DNA of 37,201 bases. Source: Labrys sp. WJW. Lineage in GTDB: Bacteria; Pseudomonadota; Alphaproteobacteria; Rhizobiales; Labraceae. The notes under the pieces were generated by a model. It was not told the DNA's origin and did no database searches. It saw only the letters and a list, made by a program, of their open reading frames with translations. Of this stretch, positions 1 to 8,245 are shown one piece after another. Position 1 is the first letter of the stretch. Each line of letters begins with the position of its first letter. The DNA lies in NCBI RefSeq assembly GCF_001676615.1, contig NZ_LYXZ01000054.1, positions 1 through 37,201 on the forward strand. Direction: 5' to 3'. A program made the position numbers and the translations under genes.

Positions 1-97
1 GTTTTGCGATTAGACGGAATCATCTCGAATCGCAAAGACGCGTCGAACCAAAGAGCGAGAGCAAAACAGCGTTTCCGTCTAAACGCGCTTTGCTCTA
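1..97 (-). repeat. RIME-like two-hairpin intergenic repeat, copy 1
   Basis: First of three related elements of about 100 bp; the others are at 12090-12187 and 28667-28768. Read on the minus strand it has a hairpin bounded by AGAGCAAA and TTTGCTCT, a linker containing TTCGACGCGTCTTTGCGAT, and a second hairpin bounded by TTTGCGATT and AATCGCAAA. The window edge may cut its end. Two large palindromes in roughly 100 bp resemble the RIME-type elements described in rhizobia; that family assignment is inference. Confidence 0.75.
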
Positions 98-165
98 GAG
101 GGGGCCGGAGGTTCGCGCCGACTCCCTTGGGGTGTTCCCGATGCCTTGCGGCACATGGAATGGGT

Positions 166-831
166 TTAGCCGATCCGCATCGAGAGCTCGACATCCTCGC
201 CGAAGGGCGTCGACAGATAGCCCCGGGCCGGCGAGCGTACGCGGGCGAGATAGTCGGGGCTGTAGTCGGCATTGTCGGCGACGACGAGGGCGCCGGGCCT
301 GAGCCGGCTCTCCAGCAGATCGAGGATCTCGGGATAGAGGGCCTTAGCGCCGTCGAGCAGGACCAGATCGATCGACTCGGGCAGGTCGATGCCCAGCGTG
401 CGCAGTGCATCTCCCTCCCGGATCTCGACGAGATCGAGCACGCCACCGGCGGCGAGGTTCCGCCGGGCTCGTTCCAGCTTGGAGGGCTCGAACTCGCTGG
501 TGATCAGGCGCCCACCGCCATTGTCCCGCAGCGCCGCGGCCAGATGCAGGGTCGAGATGCCGAACGAGGTCCCGAATTCGACGATCGTGCGGGCTCGGCA
601 ACTGCGGGCCAGCATATAGAGCAGCAGGCCGGTTTCGCGGGAGACGGCGAGCGGTAGGTCCTTCAGGCGGCCGTAGAGGTCGAGATATTCGGTCTTGCTG
701 CGCATCAGCCGCTCGCGTTCCGGGCGGGAGAGTTCGGCCATAGCGGGGATCGTTGTCGGCGAAGCGGCATCGGCTTCTTCGAACAGGCGGTCCAGCAGAG
801 GACCGATCGGTGCAGCGGTAAGGGTTGTCAT
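166..831 (-). CDS. class I SAM-dependent O-methyltransferase
   Basis: A 221-residue protein of the O-methyltransferase type (COG4122/Methyltransf_24-like), which moves a methyl group from S-adenosylmethionine to a small-molecule hydroxyl. The SAM-binding core is visible as TIVEFGTSFGISTLHLA (about residues 87-103), followed by an acidic strand end (ITSEFEPSKLERARRNL), a GDAL segment and the IDLVLLDGAK strand that normally carries the metal or catalytic Asp. The length fits a single Rossmann domain with a helical N-terminus. It is cytoplasmic, with no signal peptide. It starts 93 bp from the divergent TetR gene, with a 22-bp palindrome between them, so it is probably the repressor's main target. 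The substrate cannot be read from the sequence. Confidence 0.85.
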   Translation of the reverse strand: MTTLTAAPIGPLLDRLFEEADAASPTTIPAMAELSRPERERLMRSKTEYLDLYGRLKDLPLAVSRETGLLLYMLARSCRARTIVEFGTSFGISTLHLAAALRDNGGGRLITSEFEPSKLERARRNLAAGGVLDLVEIREGDALRTLGIDLPESIDLVLLDGAKALYPEILDLLESRLRPGALVVADNADYSPDYLARVRSPARGYLSTPFGEDVELSMRIG

Positions 832-876
832 GGGAGTCTCGGGTCTGGGATGAGCGCGTTCTTGCGTTGGGCTAAA

Positions 877-898
877 AATACGACTAATTCGTCGTATT
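877..898. promoter_or_regulatory. palindromic operator between methyltransferase and tetR
   Basis: AATACGAC and GTCGTATT form a perfect 8-bp inverted repeat around TAATTC. The central AATT is itself palindromic, so only one symmetric pair of the 22 bases mismatches. It lies midway between the divergent starts at 831 and 925, the expected place for a TetR-family operator. Its position argues that the TetR gene starts at 925, not at the in-frame ATG at 850 upstream of the palindrome. Confidence 0.7.
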
Positions 899-924
899 CA
901 CCATTCGCATTGCCCGGCACTCCG

Positions 925-1557
925 ATGACAGACCGTCGAAGTTCTTCTGTTTCCTCACGAAAGCAGCCCCGGCAGACCCGCTCGACCGAGCTGGTTGCCG
1001 CGATATTGGAGGCTGCCATTCAGGTTTTGCGCAAGGAGGGTGCGCAGCGCTTCACCACCGCACGGGTGGCCGAAAAGGCCGGCGTCAGCGTCGGCTCGCT
1101 CTATCAGTATTTCCCCAACAAGGCGTCGATCCTGTTTCGGCTCCAGAGCGACGAATGGCGGCAGACCAGCGCGTTGCTGCGCGGCATCCTGCAGGATGGC
1201 GGCAAGCCGCCGTTCGAAAGGCTGCGCATCCTCGTGCATGCCTTCATCCGTTCGGAATGCGACGAGGCCGCGGTGCGGGTGGCGCTCGACGATGCCGCGC
1301 CGCTCTACCGCGATGCCCCCGAAGCGGAGGCCGCCAGGGCGGCAGGAGACGGCATCGTCGAGGCCTTCATGCGGGAGGTCCTGCCGAAGGCGTCGGAAAC
1401 GGTGCGAGCCCTGGCCGGCGACCTCATCAGCGCGACGTTGAGTGCGGTAGGCAAGCAGTTTTCGGAAAGCCCTCGGACGCAGGCCGAGATCGAGGCCTAT
1501 TCGGAGGCGATGGCCGATATGTTCTGCGCCTATCTCGAACGCCTCGGCGCGGGCTGA
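925..1557 (+). CDS. TetR-family transcriptional regulator
   Basis: A 210-residue TetR/AcrR-type repressor. The N-terminal helix-turn-helix is at about residues 25-70, with the family pattern FTTARVAEKAGVSVGSLYQYFPNKASIL. The C-terminal ligand domain is all-helical and not specific enough to name an inducer. I chose the ATG at 925 over the one 75 bp upstream because the earlier start would put the promoter palindrome (877-898) inside the gene. No strong Shine-Dalgarno precedes 925. The divergent O-methyltransferase is the likely regulated gene, with autoregulation through the shared palindrome. The GNAT gene follows 99 bp downstream and could be cotranscribed. Confidence 0.88.
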   Translation: MTDRRSSSVSSRKQPRQTRSTELVAAILEAAIQVLRKEGAQRFTTARVAEKAGVSVGSLYQYFPNKASILFRLQSDEWRQTSALLRGILQDGGKPPFERLRILVHAFIRSECDEAAVRVALDDAAPLYRDAPEAEAARAAGDGIVEAFMREVLPKASETVRALAGDLISATLSAVGKQFSESPRTQAEIEAYSEAMADMFCAYLERLGAG

Positions 1558-1656
1558 GGCCCATCGTGTCAAGAGGACCGCGCGCCGAGGAGAAGGCCTT
1601 GTCGGCCGCGGCCGATTGAGCGATTGCTTCCCTAACGCCTTTTTGCGAGCCTCGTC

Positions 1657-2136
1657 ATGAATCTCCGCCGCGCCACCAGAACCGAGATCCCGGCTATCAC
1701 CACCTTGCAGCAGGCCGCCTATGCTCCCTTGAAGCAGCGCATCGACATGGCCCTGCCGCCGCATGATGCCGATTTCGCCGCCCTGTTCGAGACGATGGAG
1801 ATCTGGGTGTCCGGCCCGTCCGAGGCACTGGAGACGGCCCTCGTCATCGAGCCGAAACCCGACCACCTTCTGATCTGGAGCCTTGCCGTGGCGCCGGCGC
1901 GCAAGGGCCATCGCCTGGGGTCGACCCTGCTCGATTTTGCCGAAGAGCGTGCCCGGCATGACGGCCATGGGCTCGTGCGGCTCTACACCAATGAACGTTT
2001 CACCGAGAACGTCGCCTGGTACCAGCGGCGCGGCTATGCCATCGAGCGGATCGAGGAGCGCCCCGACCGCCGGATCGTGCACTTCAGCCGCGACGTCGCG
2101 GGTGCCGCAGCTTATACCAAGGGACGAAATCCTTAA
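1657..2136 (+). CDS. GNAT-family N-acetyltransferase
   Basis: A 159-residue GNAT protein, which transfers an acetyl group from acetyl-CoA to an amine. The acetyl-CoA-binding motif A is visible as LIWSLAVAPARKGHRLGSTL (about residues 71-90). Motif B follows as the VRLYTNERFTENVAWYQRRGY segment, typical of the last strand and helix. It carries no signal peptide and is cytoplasmic. It follows the TetR gene in the same direction, but the 99-bp gap leaves cotranscription open. A composite palindromic repeat lies immediately downstream. The substrate is unknown; detoxification of a small amine or modification of a protein N-terminus are both possible. Confidence 0.82.
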   Translation: MNLRRATRTEIPAITTLQQAAYAPLKQRIDMALPPHDADFAALFETMEIWVSGPSEALETALVIEPKPDHLLIWSLAVAPARKGHRLGSTLLDFAEERARHDGHGLVRLYTNERFTENVAWYQRRGYAIERIEERPDRRIVHFSRDVAGAAAYTKGRNP

Positions 2137-2137
2137 C

Positions 2138-2290
2138 CGTCATTGCCGGCCGAACTGTTCGCGAGCGCAGCGAGAGAGGGCGAGGTCTCCTCACAAGCTT
2201 TGCTTGTGAGTGGAATCCAGGGGCCATTGGACGCGACTTGTCGCCCCTGGATCCCCTTCCCGGGGTCTTCGACCCCGCCGGGGATGACAA
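2138..2290. repeat. mosaic palindromic intergenic repeat
   Basis: Opens with CGTCATTGCCGGC and closes with GGGGATGAC, the outer ends of the dispersed CGTCATTGC...GCAATGACG palindrome family. Inside are a perfect 9-bp hairpin (CTCACAAGC/GCTTGTGAG, 2190-2210) and a perfect 10-bp inverted repeat (ATCCAGGGGC at 2215-2224, GCCCCTGGAT at 2243-2252). It fills the space between the convergent GNAT and msrA genes and may also stop transcription from both sides. Confidence 0.6.
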
Positions 2291-2343
2291 CGTCCTCGCG
2301 CGGGGATGAGGCAGTCATTTGGCGAGACGATATTAGTCCAGCC

Positions 2344-3042
2344 TCATCGGCCGGCCACCAGGACCGGATCGTTGCGATAGACTGCCGGGAAGAGCTGCCG
2401 CAGCGCGGCGACCTTGGGCAGGTCGTTGATGGCGATATAGGGCTGGGTGGGGTGGCGCGTCAGATAGTCCTGGTGATAGGCCTCCGCCGGAAAGAAGCCC
2501 TGCAGTGGCGCGATGCGGGTCACGATCGGGCTGGCAAAGGAATGGGCGCCGTCGAGCTGGCTGACATAGGCGGCGGCGATACGGGCCTGTTCCGCGCTGG
2601 TGGTGAAGATCTGCGAGCGATATTGCGTACCGCTGTCGGGGCCCTGGCGGTTGAGCTGCGTGGGATCATGCGCCACCGAAAAATAGATCTGCAGGATCTG
2701 GCCATAGGAGATCTGGCGCGGATCGAAGCGGATGCGCACTGCTTCGGCATGGCCGGTGGACCCGGTCGAGACAGTTTCGTATCTGGCGGTGCCGGCCGTG
2801 CCGCCGGCATAACCCGAAACCGCCGAGCTGACGCCTTTCACATGTTGGAACACGCCCTGCACGCCCCAGAAGCAGCCGCCCGCCAATACTGCCATCTCCG
2901 AGGCCGCGCCCGGGCGGCTATCGAGGGTGGGGGGCGATACCAGGCGCGGCGCTTCCTCGGCGCTCGAGGCTGAAAACCACAAGCCGGTGCCGAGGCTGGC
3001 CGCCAGGCCCGCCGCCATGAACAGAATGCCGCGCCGTTTCAT
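2344..3042 (-). CDS. msrA: exported peptide methionine sulfoxide reductase A
   Basis: MsrA reduces the S-epimer of methionine sulfoxide in damaged proteins. The catalytic GCFWG motif is present (Cys at about residue 57), with the usual GYAGG, the GHAE(A)V segment and the YHQDY motif near the C-terminus. The N-terminus is a signal peptide: a KRR charged start, a hydrophobic stretch MAAGLAASLGTGLWF and a likely cut near SSA-EE. The enzyme therefore acts in the periplasm, unlike classical cytoplasmic MsrA. Two adjacent ATGs exist at 3045 and 3042; GGAGG at 3049-3053 is better spaced for 3042. No msrB lies nearby. It may repair envelope proteins oxidised by chlorine or oxygen species. Confidence 0.9.
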   Translation of the reverse strand: MKRRGILFMAAGLAASLGTGLWFSASSAEEAPRLVSPPTLDSRPGAASEMAVLAGGCFWGVQGVFQHVKGVSSAVSGYAGGTAGTARYETVSTGSTGHAEAVRIRFDPRQISYGQILQIYFSVAHDPTQLNRQGPDSGTQYRSQIFTTSAEQARIAAAYVSQLDGAHSFASPIVTRIAPLQGFFPAEAYHQDYLTRHPTQPYIAINDLPKVAALRQLFPAVYRNDPVLVAGR

Positions 3043-3152
3043 CATCGTCCTCCATCCATCGGATTGCCTGTGATTATACGAGCGGATGGGGAGGCTTCGT
3101 TACGCCTCACGCCGATTTGAGGCAGGCGCGGGTGCCCGTGACGGCGACGTGA

Positions 3153-3566
3153 TCAGCCCCGGAAGGCCTGCAGGAGCTCGGAGAGCGCCGGTCCGATGGC
3201 AGCCAGTTCCTTCAGATGAGTTTCCGACAGGGTCTGCAGCTTCTGACGGCCGGCCTCGCTCAGCCGCACCAGCACGCGCCGGCCATCCGCCGGATCGGCC
3301 ATGCGTTCGACCAGGCCGAGCTTGCCGAGCCGGTCGACCAGCTCGACCACGCTGTGGTGGCGCAGGATCAGGATCTCGGCCAGTTCGCCGATCGAAAGCG
3401 CACCGTCCTGCGACAGGCCGGCGATGGCGAGCAAGACCTGGTGCTGCTGGGCCGTCAGTCCGGCAGCGCCGGCTGCCGCTTCGCTGAACACCAGGAATTT
3501 GCGCAAGGCATGCCGGAATCGCGCCAGGGCGGCGTAGTCAGGATCTTGCTGCCGCATTGTGTCCAT
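3153..3566 (-). CDS. MarR-family transcriptional regulator
   Basis: A 137-residue MarR-type winged-helix regulator. Helices typical of the family surround the DNA-binding core LSIGELAEILILRHHSVVELVDRLGKLGLVERMADPADGRRVLVRLSEAG (about residues 57-106), with the DPADGRR wing. It is a cytoplasmic dimer by family. The ATG at 3566 gives the normal family length; a much longer reading frame upstream runs antisense through the CLC gene and is not plausible. It diverges from the CLC transporter gene (start 3672), with an inverted repeat TATCG-N5-CGATA in the 105-bp gap. Control of that transporter and of itself is the natural inference. Confidence 0.88.
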   Translation of the reverse strand: MDTMRQQDPDYAALARFRHALRKFLVFSEAAAGAAGLTAQQHQVLLAIAGLSQDGALSIGELAEILILRHHSVVELVDRLGKLGLVERMADPADGRRVLVRLSEAGRQKLQTLSETHLKELAAIGPALSELLQAFRG

Positions 3567-3610
3567 GGTTCCGCGATTCTCCTGTCTGCTGCACTCTCTA
3601 CGAAAATCCG

Positions 3611-3642
3611 TTGACTTGCGCAAAATATATCGTATTGCGATA
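3611..3642. promoter_or_regulatory. candidate MarR operator and promoter
   Basis: The short gap between the divergent marR and CLC genes holds an inverted repeat, TATCG (3628-3632) and CGATA (3638-3642) separated by 5 bases. It sits just downstream of TTGACT (3611-3616), a good -35 sequence reading toward the CLC gene. No clean -10 at standard spacing was found. Operator function is inferred from position. Confidence 0.45.
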
Positions 3643-3671
3643 CAAAATTCAGCCGGGTTATCCCCCGACAG

Positions 3672-5522
3672 ATGGATATCAGCGACATGACGACTTCGAC
3701 TCTGGGCACGCCCGGGCAGGATGCCGAGGCGGGAACCCGCGAATTGCCGGCGCGCCTGGGCGACTTCACCACGGATCGGCGGGTGATCCTCCTGATGGCG
3801 ATCGCCGTCTTCGTCGGAACGGCTGGCGTGGGCGCGGCCTTCGTGCTGCTGCGCCTGATCACACTGTGCACCAACATCGCCTATTACGGCCGGTTCTCGC
3901 TGGAGAACCTGCCGATCTCCGGCACGCCGCTGGGCTGGACCGCTGTGTTCGTCCCGGTGATCGGCTGCCTGATCATCGGCCTGATGGCGCGCTATGGCTC
4001 GGAGAAGATCCGCGGCCACGGCATTCCCGAGGCGATGGAGGCGATCCTGATCGGCAAGAGCCGGATCAATCCCAAGGTGGCGGTGCTGAAGCCGCTCTCC
4101 TCGGCGATCTCGATCGGCTCGGGCGGCCCCTTCGGCGCCGAAGGCCCGATCATCATGACCGGCGGAGCCATCGGCTCGCTCGTCGCGCAGATGATCCATC
4201 TCAGTGCCAATGAGCGCAAGGCCCTGCTGGTCGCCGGCGCTGCGGCGGGCATGACGGCGGTGTTCGGCACCCCGATCGCCGCCGTGCTGCTGGCGATCGA
4301 GCTGCTGCTGTTCGAATGGAAGCCGCGCAGCTTCCTGCCGGTGGTGGTCGCCGCGTCGGTGGCGGCGGCCGAGCGCGGCCTGCTGCTGGATCCCACGCCC
4401 CTGTTCGGCTTCACCGGCCATATGGCGCTGACCTTACCGGGCTTTCTCGGCTGGGTCGTGATGGGCATTGTTGCCGGACTGGGCTCGGGCATCCTGACCG
4501 CCATGGTCTATGCCAGCGAGGATTTCTTCCACCGCCTGCCGCTGCATTGGATGTGGTGGCCTCTGTTCGGCGGCCTCGCCATCGGTATTGGCGGGCTGTT
4601 CGACCCGAGCGCGCTCGGGGTGGGCTACGACAACATCCGCCATCTCCTCTCGGGCGAGATGGCCGTCAAGGCCGTGCTGCTGCTTCTGGTGGTCAAATCC
4701 CTGATCTGGTCCATCTCGCTTGGCTCAGGCACCTCCGGCGGCGTGCTGGCGCCGCTGATGATGCTCGGCGGTGCGCTCGGCACCCTGGCGGGCCTGGTCC
4801 TGCCGCAGGCCGATCCCGGCTTCTGGGCCCTGCTCGGCATGGCGGCGATGATGGGCGGCACCATGCGCGCACCGCTGACGGCGACCTTGTTCGCGGTGGA
4901 GCTCACCGGCAATCTCGGCGTGCTCCTGCCGCTGCTCACCGCCTGCGGCACGGCCTATGCCACCACCGTGCTGACCATGAAGCGTTCCATCCTCACCGAG
5001 AAGATCGCCCGTCGCGGCCACCACATCTCGGGTGAATATCACACCGATCCATTCGACCTCGCCCGCGTGGCCGATCTGATGGTGCGCGAGGTCGATACGC
5101 TGCCGGCGGCGATGACCGTGGCGCGGGCCGTCGCCTTCTTCACCAGTGGAGAGCCTTGCCACAAGAGCTATCCGGTCGTCGATGCCGAGCGGCGCGTGGT
5201 CGGCATGGTTTCGCGCGCCCACATCCTCGACTGGTCGGTGCATGCCTCGGAGGACGACGACATCCAGTCCCTGTCGCTGCAGGAGATCTTGGAGGGGCAA
5301 GACCTCGAGATCGGCTATGCCGACGAGCTGGCCGGTGCGCTCGCCGATCGCATGGCGATCGCCGATATCGGCCGGGTGCCTGTGCTCGATCGCCAGAGCG
5401 GCGGCCTGGTCGGCCTGATCGCGCGCAAGGACCTGCTGCAGGTCAGGGCGCACAGGCGTGCGGAGGAGCACGACCGCGGCGTGATGATCCGGCTGCGGGC
5501 GCGCGGCGAGCGGGGGATTTGA
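3672..5522 (+). CDS. CLC-family anion channel/antiporter with tandem CBS domains
   Basis: A 616-residue inner-membrane CLC protein that moves chloride or related anions, probably in exchange for protons. The transmembrane part spans about residues 35-440 and has the family landmarks GHGIPE (115-120), GGPFGAEGP (151-159, carrying gating Glu157), a likely proton-path Glu210 in LLAIELLL, and GSGTSGGVLAP (351-361). Two CBS domains follow at about 463-590, usual for sensing adenine nucleotides. The selectivity segment that reads GSGIP in E. coli ClcA reads GHGIP here, with His in place of Ser, so the transported anion may not be chloride. A second ATG lies at residue 6. It diverges from a MarR gene likely to control it. 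Confidence 0.92.
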   Translation: MDISDMTTSTLGTPGQDAEAGTRELPARLGDFTTDRRVILLMAIAVFVGTAGVGAAFVLLRLITLCTNIAYYGRFSLENLPISGTPLGWTAVFVPVIGCLIIGLMARYGSEKIRGHGIPEAMEAILIGKSRINPKVAVLKPLSSAISIGSGGPFGAEGPIIMTGGAIGSLVAQMIHLSANERKALLVAGAAAGMTAVFGTPIAAVLLAIELLLFEWKPRSFLPVVVAASVAAAERGLLLDPTPLFGFTGHMALTLPGFLGWVVMGIVAGLGSGILTAMVYASEDFFHRLPLHWMWWPLFGGLAIGIGGLFDPSALGVGYDNIRHLLSGEMAVKAVLLLLVVKSLIWSISLGSGTSGGVLAPLMMLGGALGTLAGLVLPQADPGFWALLGMAAMMGGTMRAPLTATLFAVELTGNLGVLLPLLTACGTAYATTVLTMKRSILTEKIARRGHHISGEYHTDPFDLARVADLMVREVDTLPAAMTVARAVAFFTSGEPCHKSYPVVDAERRVVGMVSRAHILDWSVHASEDDDIQSLSLQEILEGQDLEIGYADELAGALADRMAIADIGRVPVLDRQSGGLVGLIARKDLLQVRAHRRAEEHDRGVMIRLRARGERGI

Positions 5523-5613
5523 TACCAACCTGCCTGAAGTTTGACACACCAACTTCGCCCGCAATGACGAGCAGCCATATACACCCGATTGTGACTCTTC
5601 CCCGGAAAGCCCG

Positions 5614-6984
5614 TCAGAAGAACAGGTCGTATTCGCGCGGACTCAGCACCGAGAGGAAATCCTCGTGCTGGCCATGGACCAGGTGGGCGTAGGTCTCCAG
5701 ATAGCGCTTGGAGAAATATTCCTTCAACAGGCTGGCCCGCGCCAGCCGGCGAGCGGCCTCGAAGACGTCGCCGGGCAGGCCGGGATCGCGGGTGAAGCCG
5801 GCATGCTTGCCGACCACGGGCGCATCCGGTTCGAGCTTTCGCGTGATGCCGTAATGGGCGGCGGCAAGGATAGCCGCCAGCACCAGATAGGGATTGGCAT
5901 CGGCGCCCGCGACGCGATGCTCGATGCGCCGTCCCGGGCCCTTGTCGGTGGGGATGCGCAGGGCGACGGTGCGGTTGTCCTCGCCCCATTTGCGGTTGAC
6001 CGGTGCGAACAGCCCGCCGAAGCGGCGGAAAGAGTTGTGGTTGGGCGCGAAGAAGGCGAGTGACTCAGGCATCAGCCGCTGCATGCCGGCGATGGCATGG
6101 CGGATCATCTGCTCGCCGGTCGCCGGATCGGCGAAGAGATTGCGGCCGTCGGCGTCGCACAGGCTGACATGCACGTGCAGGCCCGACCCGGCCTCGTCCT
6201 CATAAGGCTTGGCCATGAAGGTGGCGTCCCAGCCCTCGGCACGCGCGGTGCCGCGGATCAGGCGCTTGAGCAGCACGGCGTGATCGCCGGCGAGCACCGC
6301 ATCATCCGTATGATGCAGGTTGGTCTCGAACTGGGCGACGCCCATCTCGGCGATGATGCTGCCCATCGGCACGTTCTGCGCCCGTGCCGCATCGTCCGCC
6401 CTGGCCGACCACAGCGCGACTTCCTCCAGTGTCAGCACGGAGAGATTGGTCGGCGGGCCGAGCGGGCGGCCGGTGCGCTTGAGGATCGGCGGGCGGATGC
6501 GGCCGTCGGCCTCGCGCGTACCGTCGGTGAGGAAGAACTCGTATTCGCAGGCGACGGTGGGATGGAACCCATCGGCGGCGAGCCGGGCGAGGATGGTCTT
6601 GAGCAAATGGCGGGGGTCGGTCCACAGCGGCTCGCCCGTGACGGCGTAGGAGATGTCGAGCATGACCTGCGCCGTCGGCACGGCCGCCCACGGCATCGGC
6701 TTCAGCGTGCCGGGGATCGGCACGCCCTTGGCATCGGGATCGCCGTCGTCCCAGCCGATGCCGCCGGAACCGTAGCCGTCATGCCTCGCATCGAGCACAT
6801 AGGGAGCGGCGGAAAAGCCCATGCCGGAGCGGTAGAGGCTGTCGATTTCCTCGATCGGCAGGCGCTTGCCGAAGCCGTAGCCGGTCAAATCGGGGGTAAA
6901 GGCTTCGATGAAACGGGTATCGGGGTGGGCGGCAAGAAAGGCGGCGACTTCGGGGTGACGGGAAGCGCTGGTGTCGGCGGACAT
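5614..6984 (-). CDS. glutamine synthetase-like gamma-glutamyl-amine ligase (PuuA-like)
   Basis: A 456-residue glutamine-synthetase-fold ligase. Such proteins use ATP to join glutamate to ammonia or, in the PuuA/GlnT branch, to amines such as putrescine. Landmarks are EYEFFL (147-152, metal-binding Glu residues), GLHVHVSL (269-276), NHNSFRR (315-321), NRTVALRIP (337-345) and RIEHRVAGADANPYL (353-367). The length matches the amine-ligase branch, and there is no adenylylation-loop signature typical of housekeeping GlnA. No other putrescine-pathway gene (puuB, puuC, puuD) is adjacent, so the amine substrate is open. The nearest genes are a CLC transporter and a glycosyltransferase locus, neither clearly related. 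Confidence 0.82.
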   Translation of the reverse strand: MSADTSASRHPEVAAFLAAHPDTRFIEAFTPDLTGYGFGKRLPIEEIDSLYRSGMGFSAAPYVLDARHDGYGSGGIGWDDGDPDAKGVPIPGTLKPMPWAAVPTAQVMLDISYAVTGEPLWTDPRHLLKTILARLAADGFHPTVACEYEFFLTDGTREADGRIRPPILKRTGRPLGPPTNLSVLTLEEVALWSARADDAARAQNVPMGSIIAEMGVAQFETNLHHTDDAVLAGDHAVLLKRLIRGTARAEGWDATFMAKPYEDEAGSGLHVHVSLCDADGRNLFADPATGEQMIRHAIAGMQRLMPESLAFFAPNHNSFRRFGGLFAPVNRKWGEDNRTVALRIPTDKGPGRRIEHRVAGADANPYLVLAAILAAAHYGITRKLEPDAPVVGKHAGFTRDPGLPGDVFEAARRLARASLLKEYFSKRYLETYAHLVHGQHEDFLSVLSPREYDLFF

Positions 6985-7043
6985 GGGGAGGGGTCTCGAT
7001 GGGGTTCCACAGAACGCGCCCGCCGCTGCGCCGTCAAGCCCCC

Positions 7044-7324
7044 TCAGCTTGCGGTCGACGGCCGTGCGCAGTTCTCGCGGGCATTCTGAAAAACGGCGAG
7101 CTCGGTGCCCTGCATGTCGACCTTCAGCATGTCGATGTCCGAGATCACCGTCAGGTCGTCGAGGCGGCTGGTGCGCACTGGGACGTGGCCGACCACCTTC
7201 GCATCGGGCATGAAATAGGAAAACATCTCCAGCGCGGGGTGAGCAGGCTGCTCCAGCCCGAATAGGCGCGGAGATCGAGGTAGTTCTCGCCGCCGTTGCC
7301 GATGGTGTGGGCTAGATGGCTCAT
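7044..7324 (-). pseudogene. FkbM-family methyltransferase remnant, frameshifted and truncated
   Basis: The minus strand encodes two abutting pieces of an FkbM-type methyltransferase in different frames. The upstream piece reads NGGENYLDLRAYSGWSSLL (about 7258-7300). The next reads PALEMFSYFMPDAKVVGH and then SRLDDL...DMLKVDMQGTELAVF, the classic FkbM 'LKIDVQGxEL' core. Loss of one base near 7238-7245 explains the shift. The 5' part is missing: the coding match begins exactly where a palindromic repeat starts (7322-7406). The 3' end stops about 15 codons after the core, where a full gene would continue. Roughly 90 of about 250 codons remain. It probably once belonged with the glycosyltransferase just upstream. 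Confidence 0.7.
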
Positions 7325-7406
7325 AGCCGGGTTTGAGCCGGCTTATCCAGAAGCCACGAGCATAACCGGGCGCCAGGCTGGATTGCGGGTCAAGCCCGGC
7401 AATGAC
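7322..7406. repeat. GTCATTGCCGGGC-type palindromic repeat
   Basis: Two imperfect inverted arms, CATAGCCGGGTTTGAGCCGG... (7322-7350) and ...GCGGGTCAAGCCCGGCAATG (ending 7406), are joined by about 27 bases. This is the dispersed palindrome family found between genes across rhizobia and other proteobacteria. Here it directly abuts the truncated FkbM gene, as if its insertion or a repeat-mediated deletion removed the 5' part. Confidence 0.6.
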
Positions 7407-7465
7407 AAAGCCCCTGCGAACTCGAATGAGGCTGCAGCGAACCTCGGCGATCCAAGCCTTCAATT

Positions 7466-8245
7466 CTACCAGTGGCCCTGCTGCTTCAGGCTGGTCTCGA
7501 CATCGCCGACATAATTGTACTGGCCCAGATGCTGCAGCTTGGATTGTGAATCGATCCAGACCTTGCCGCCGATGTCGCGCCAGCGCCGGCAGAACGCGTA
7601 GTCCTCCGACAGATAGCGCCCGGAATCGGGATCGACCATGCAATCGAAGAACAGCCAGTGCAGCGGCTTGAGCGGATTGTCGGGCGGTCCGTCCGGCGTG
7701 TAGTTGAGATGGGGATAGGCCTGCATCAGCCTGGGGAAGACATGGCGCTTGATCACCATGAAGCCGGTGGGCGCTTCCGAGACCTCGATGAAGCCTTCAT
7801 CGTCGACATGCTGGCCGATCGGCGACTTGCCGTGGTCGACGGGATTGAAGGCATAGCGTGCATAGCGGATCTCCACCTCTTCCTTGCTGAGGCCGCCAGG
7901 CAGCGGCTCCGGCCAGGCCAGCGACTTGATCGGATAGACCCCGCCGGCCACATCACGATCGGCGAGCAGCAGGCGGATCACTTGCTGGGTGGTGAAGGAA
8001 ATGTCTGAATCGATCCAGAACAGATGCGTATAGGATTCGTCCTGCATGAATTTCAGCACGACCATGTTGCGTCCGCGCGTGATCAGGCTTTCCGAATGCA
8101 TGTGCAGCACGGTCTTCAGGCCGAGCTGCGTGGCATCGCAGGCCAGGCCGTACATGCTGACCACATAGTTCATGCTGACGGCTGAGATATAGCAGGGCGT
8201 TGCGAACAACACCTTCATCGACTGGAGGGCTGAAATATCGAGCAT
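7466..8245 (-). CDS. glycosyltransferase-like protein, GT-A fold
   Basis: A 259-residue protein with a glycosyltransferase A-type start (KVLFATPCYI, then SLITRGRNMVVLKFM). A DxD-type motif sits in LFWIDSDISF (about residues 75-84), where such enzymes bind the sugar-nucleotide metal. The later LSEDYAFCRRWRDIGGKVWID stretch resembles the acceptor/catalytic region of GT-A enzymes. There is no signal peptide or transmembrane segment. AGG in AGCAGGTC sits well before the ATG at 8245, preferred over the ATG at 8218. It lies 5' of an FkbM methyltransferase remnant in the same direction; together they suggest a former polysaccharide or glycan decoration locus. Donor and acceptor sugars cannot be told. 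Confidence 0.72.
   Translation of the reverse strand: MLDISALQSMKVLFATPCYISAVSMNYVVSMYGLACDATQLGLKTVLHMHSESLITRGRNMVVLKFMQDESYTHLFWIDSDISFTTQQVIRLLLADRDVAGGVYPIKSLAWPEPLPGGLSKEEVEIRYARYAFNPVDHGKSPIGQHVDDEGFIEVSEAPTGFMVIKRHVFPRLMQAYPHLNYTPDGPPDNPLKPLHWLFFDCMVDPDSGRYLSEDYAFCRRWRDIGGKVWIDSQSKLQHLGQYNYVGDVETSLKQQGHW

Noticed and set aside
955..2082. Long minus-strand open frame (375 codons) opposite tetR and the GNAT gene
   Set aside because: It lies antisense to two clear family members, has His/Arg/Gly-rich composition typical of the opposite strand of GC-rich genes and matches no family.
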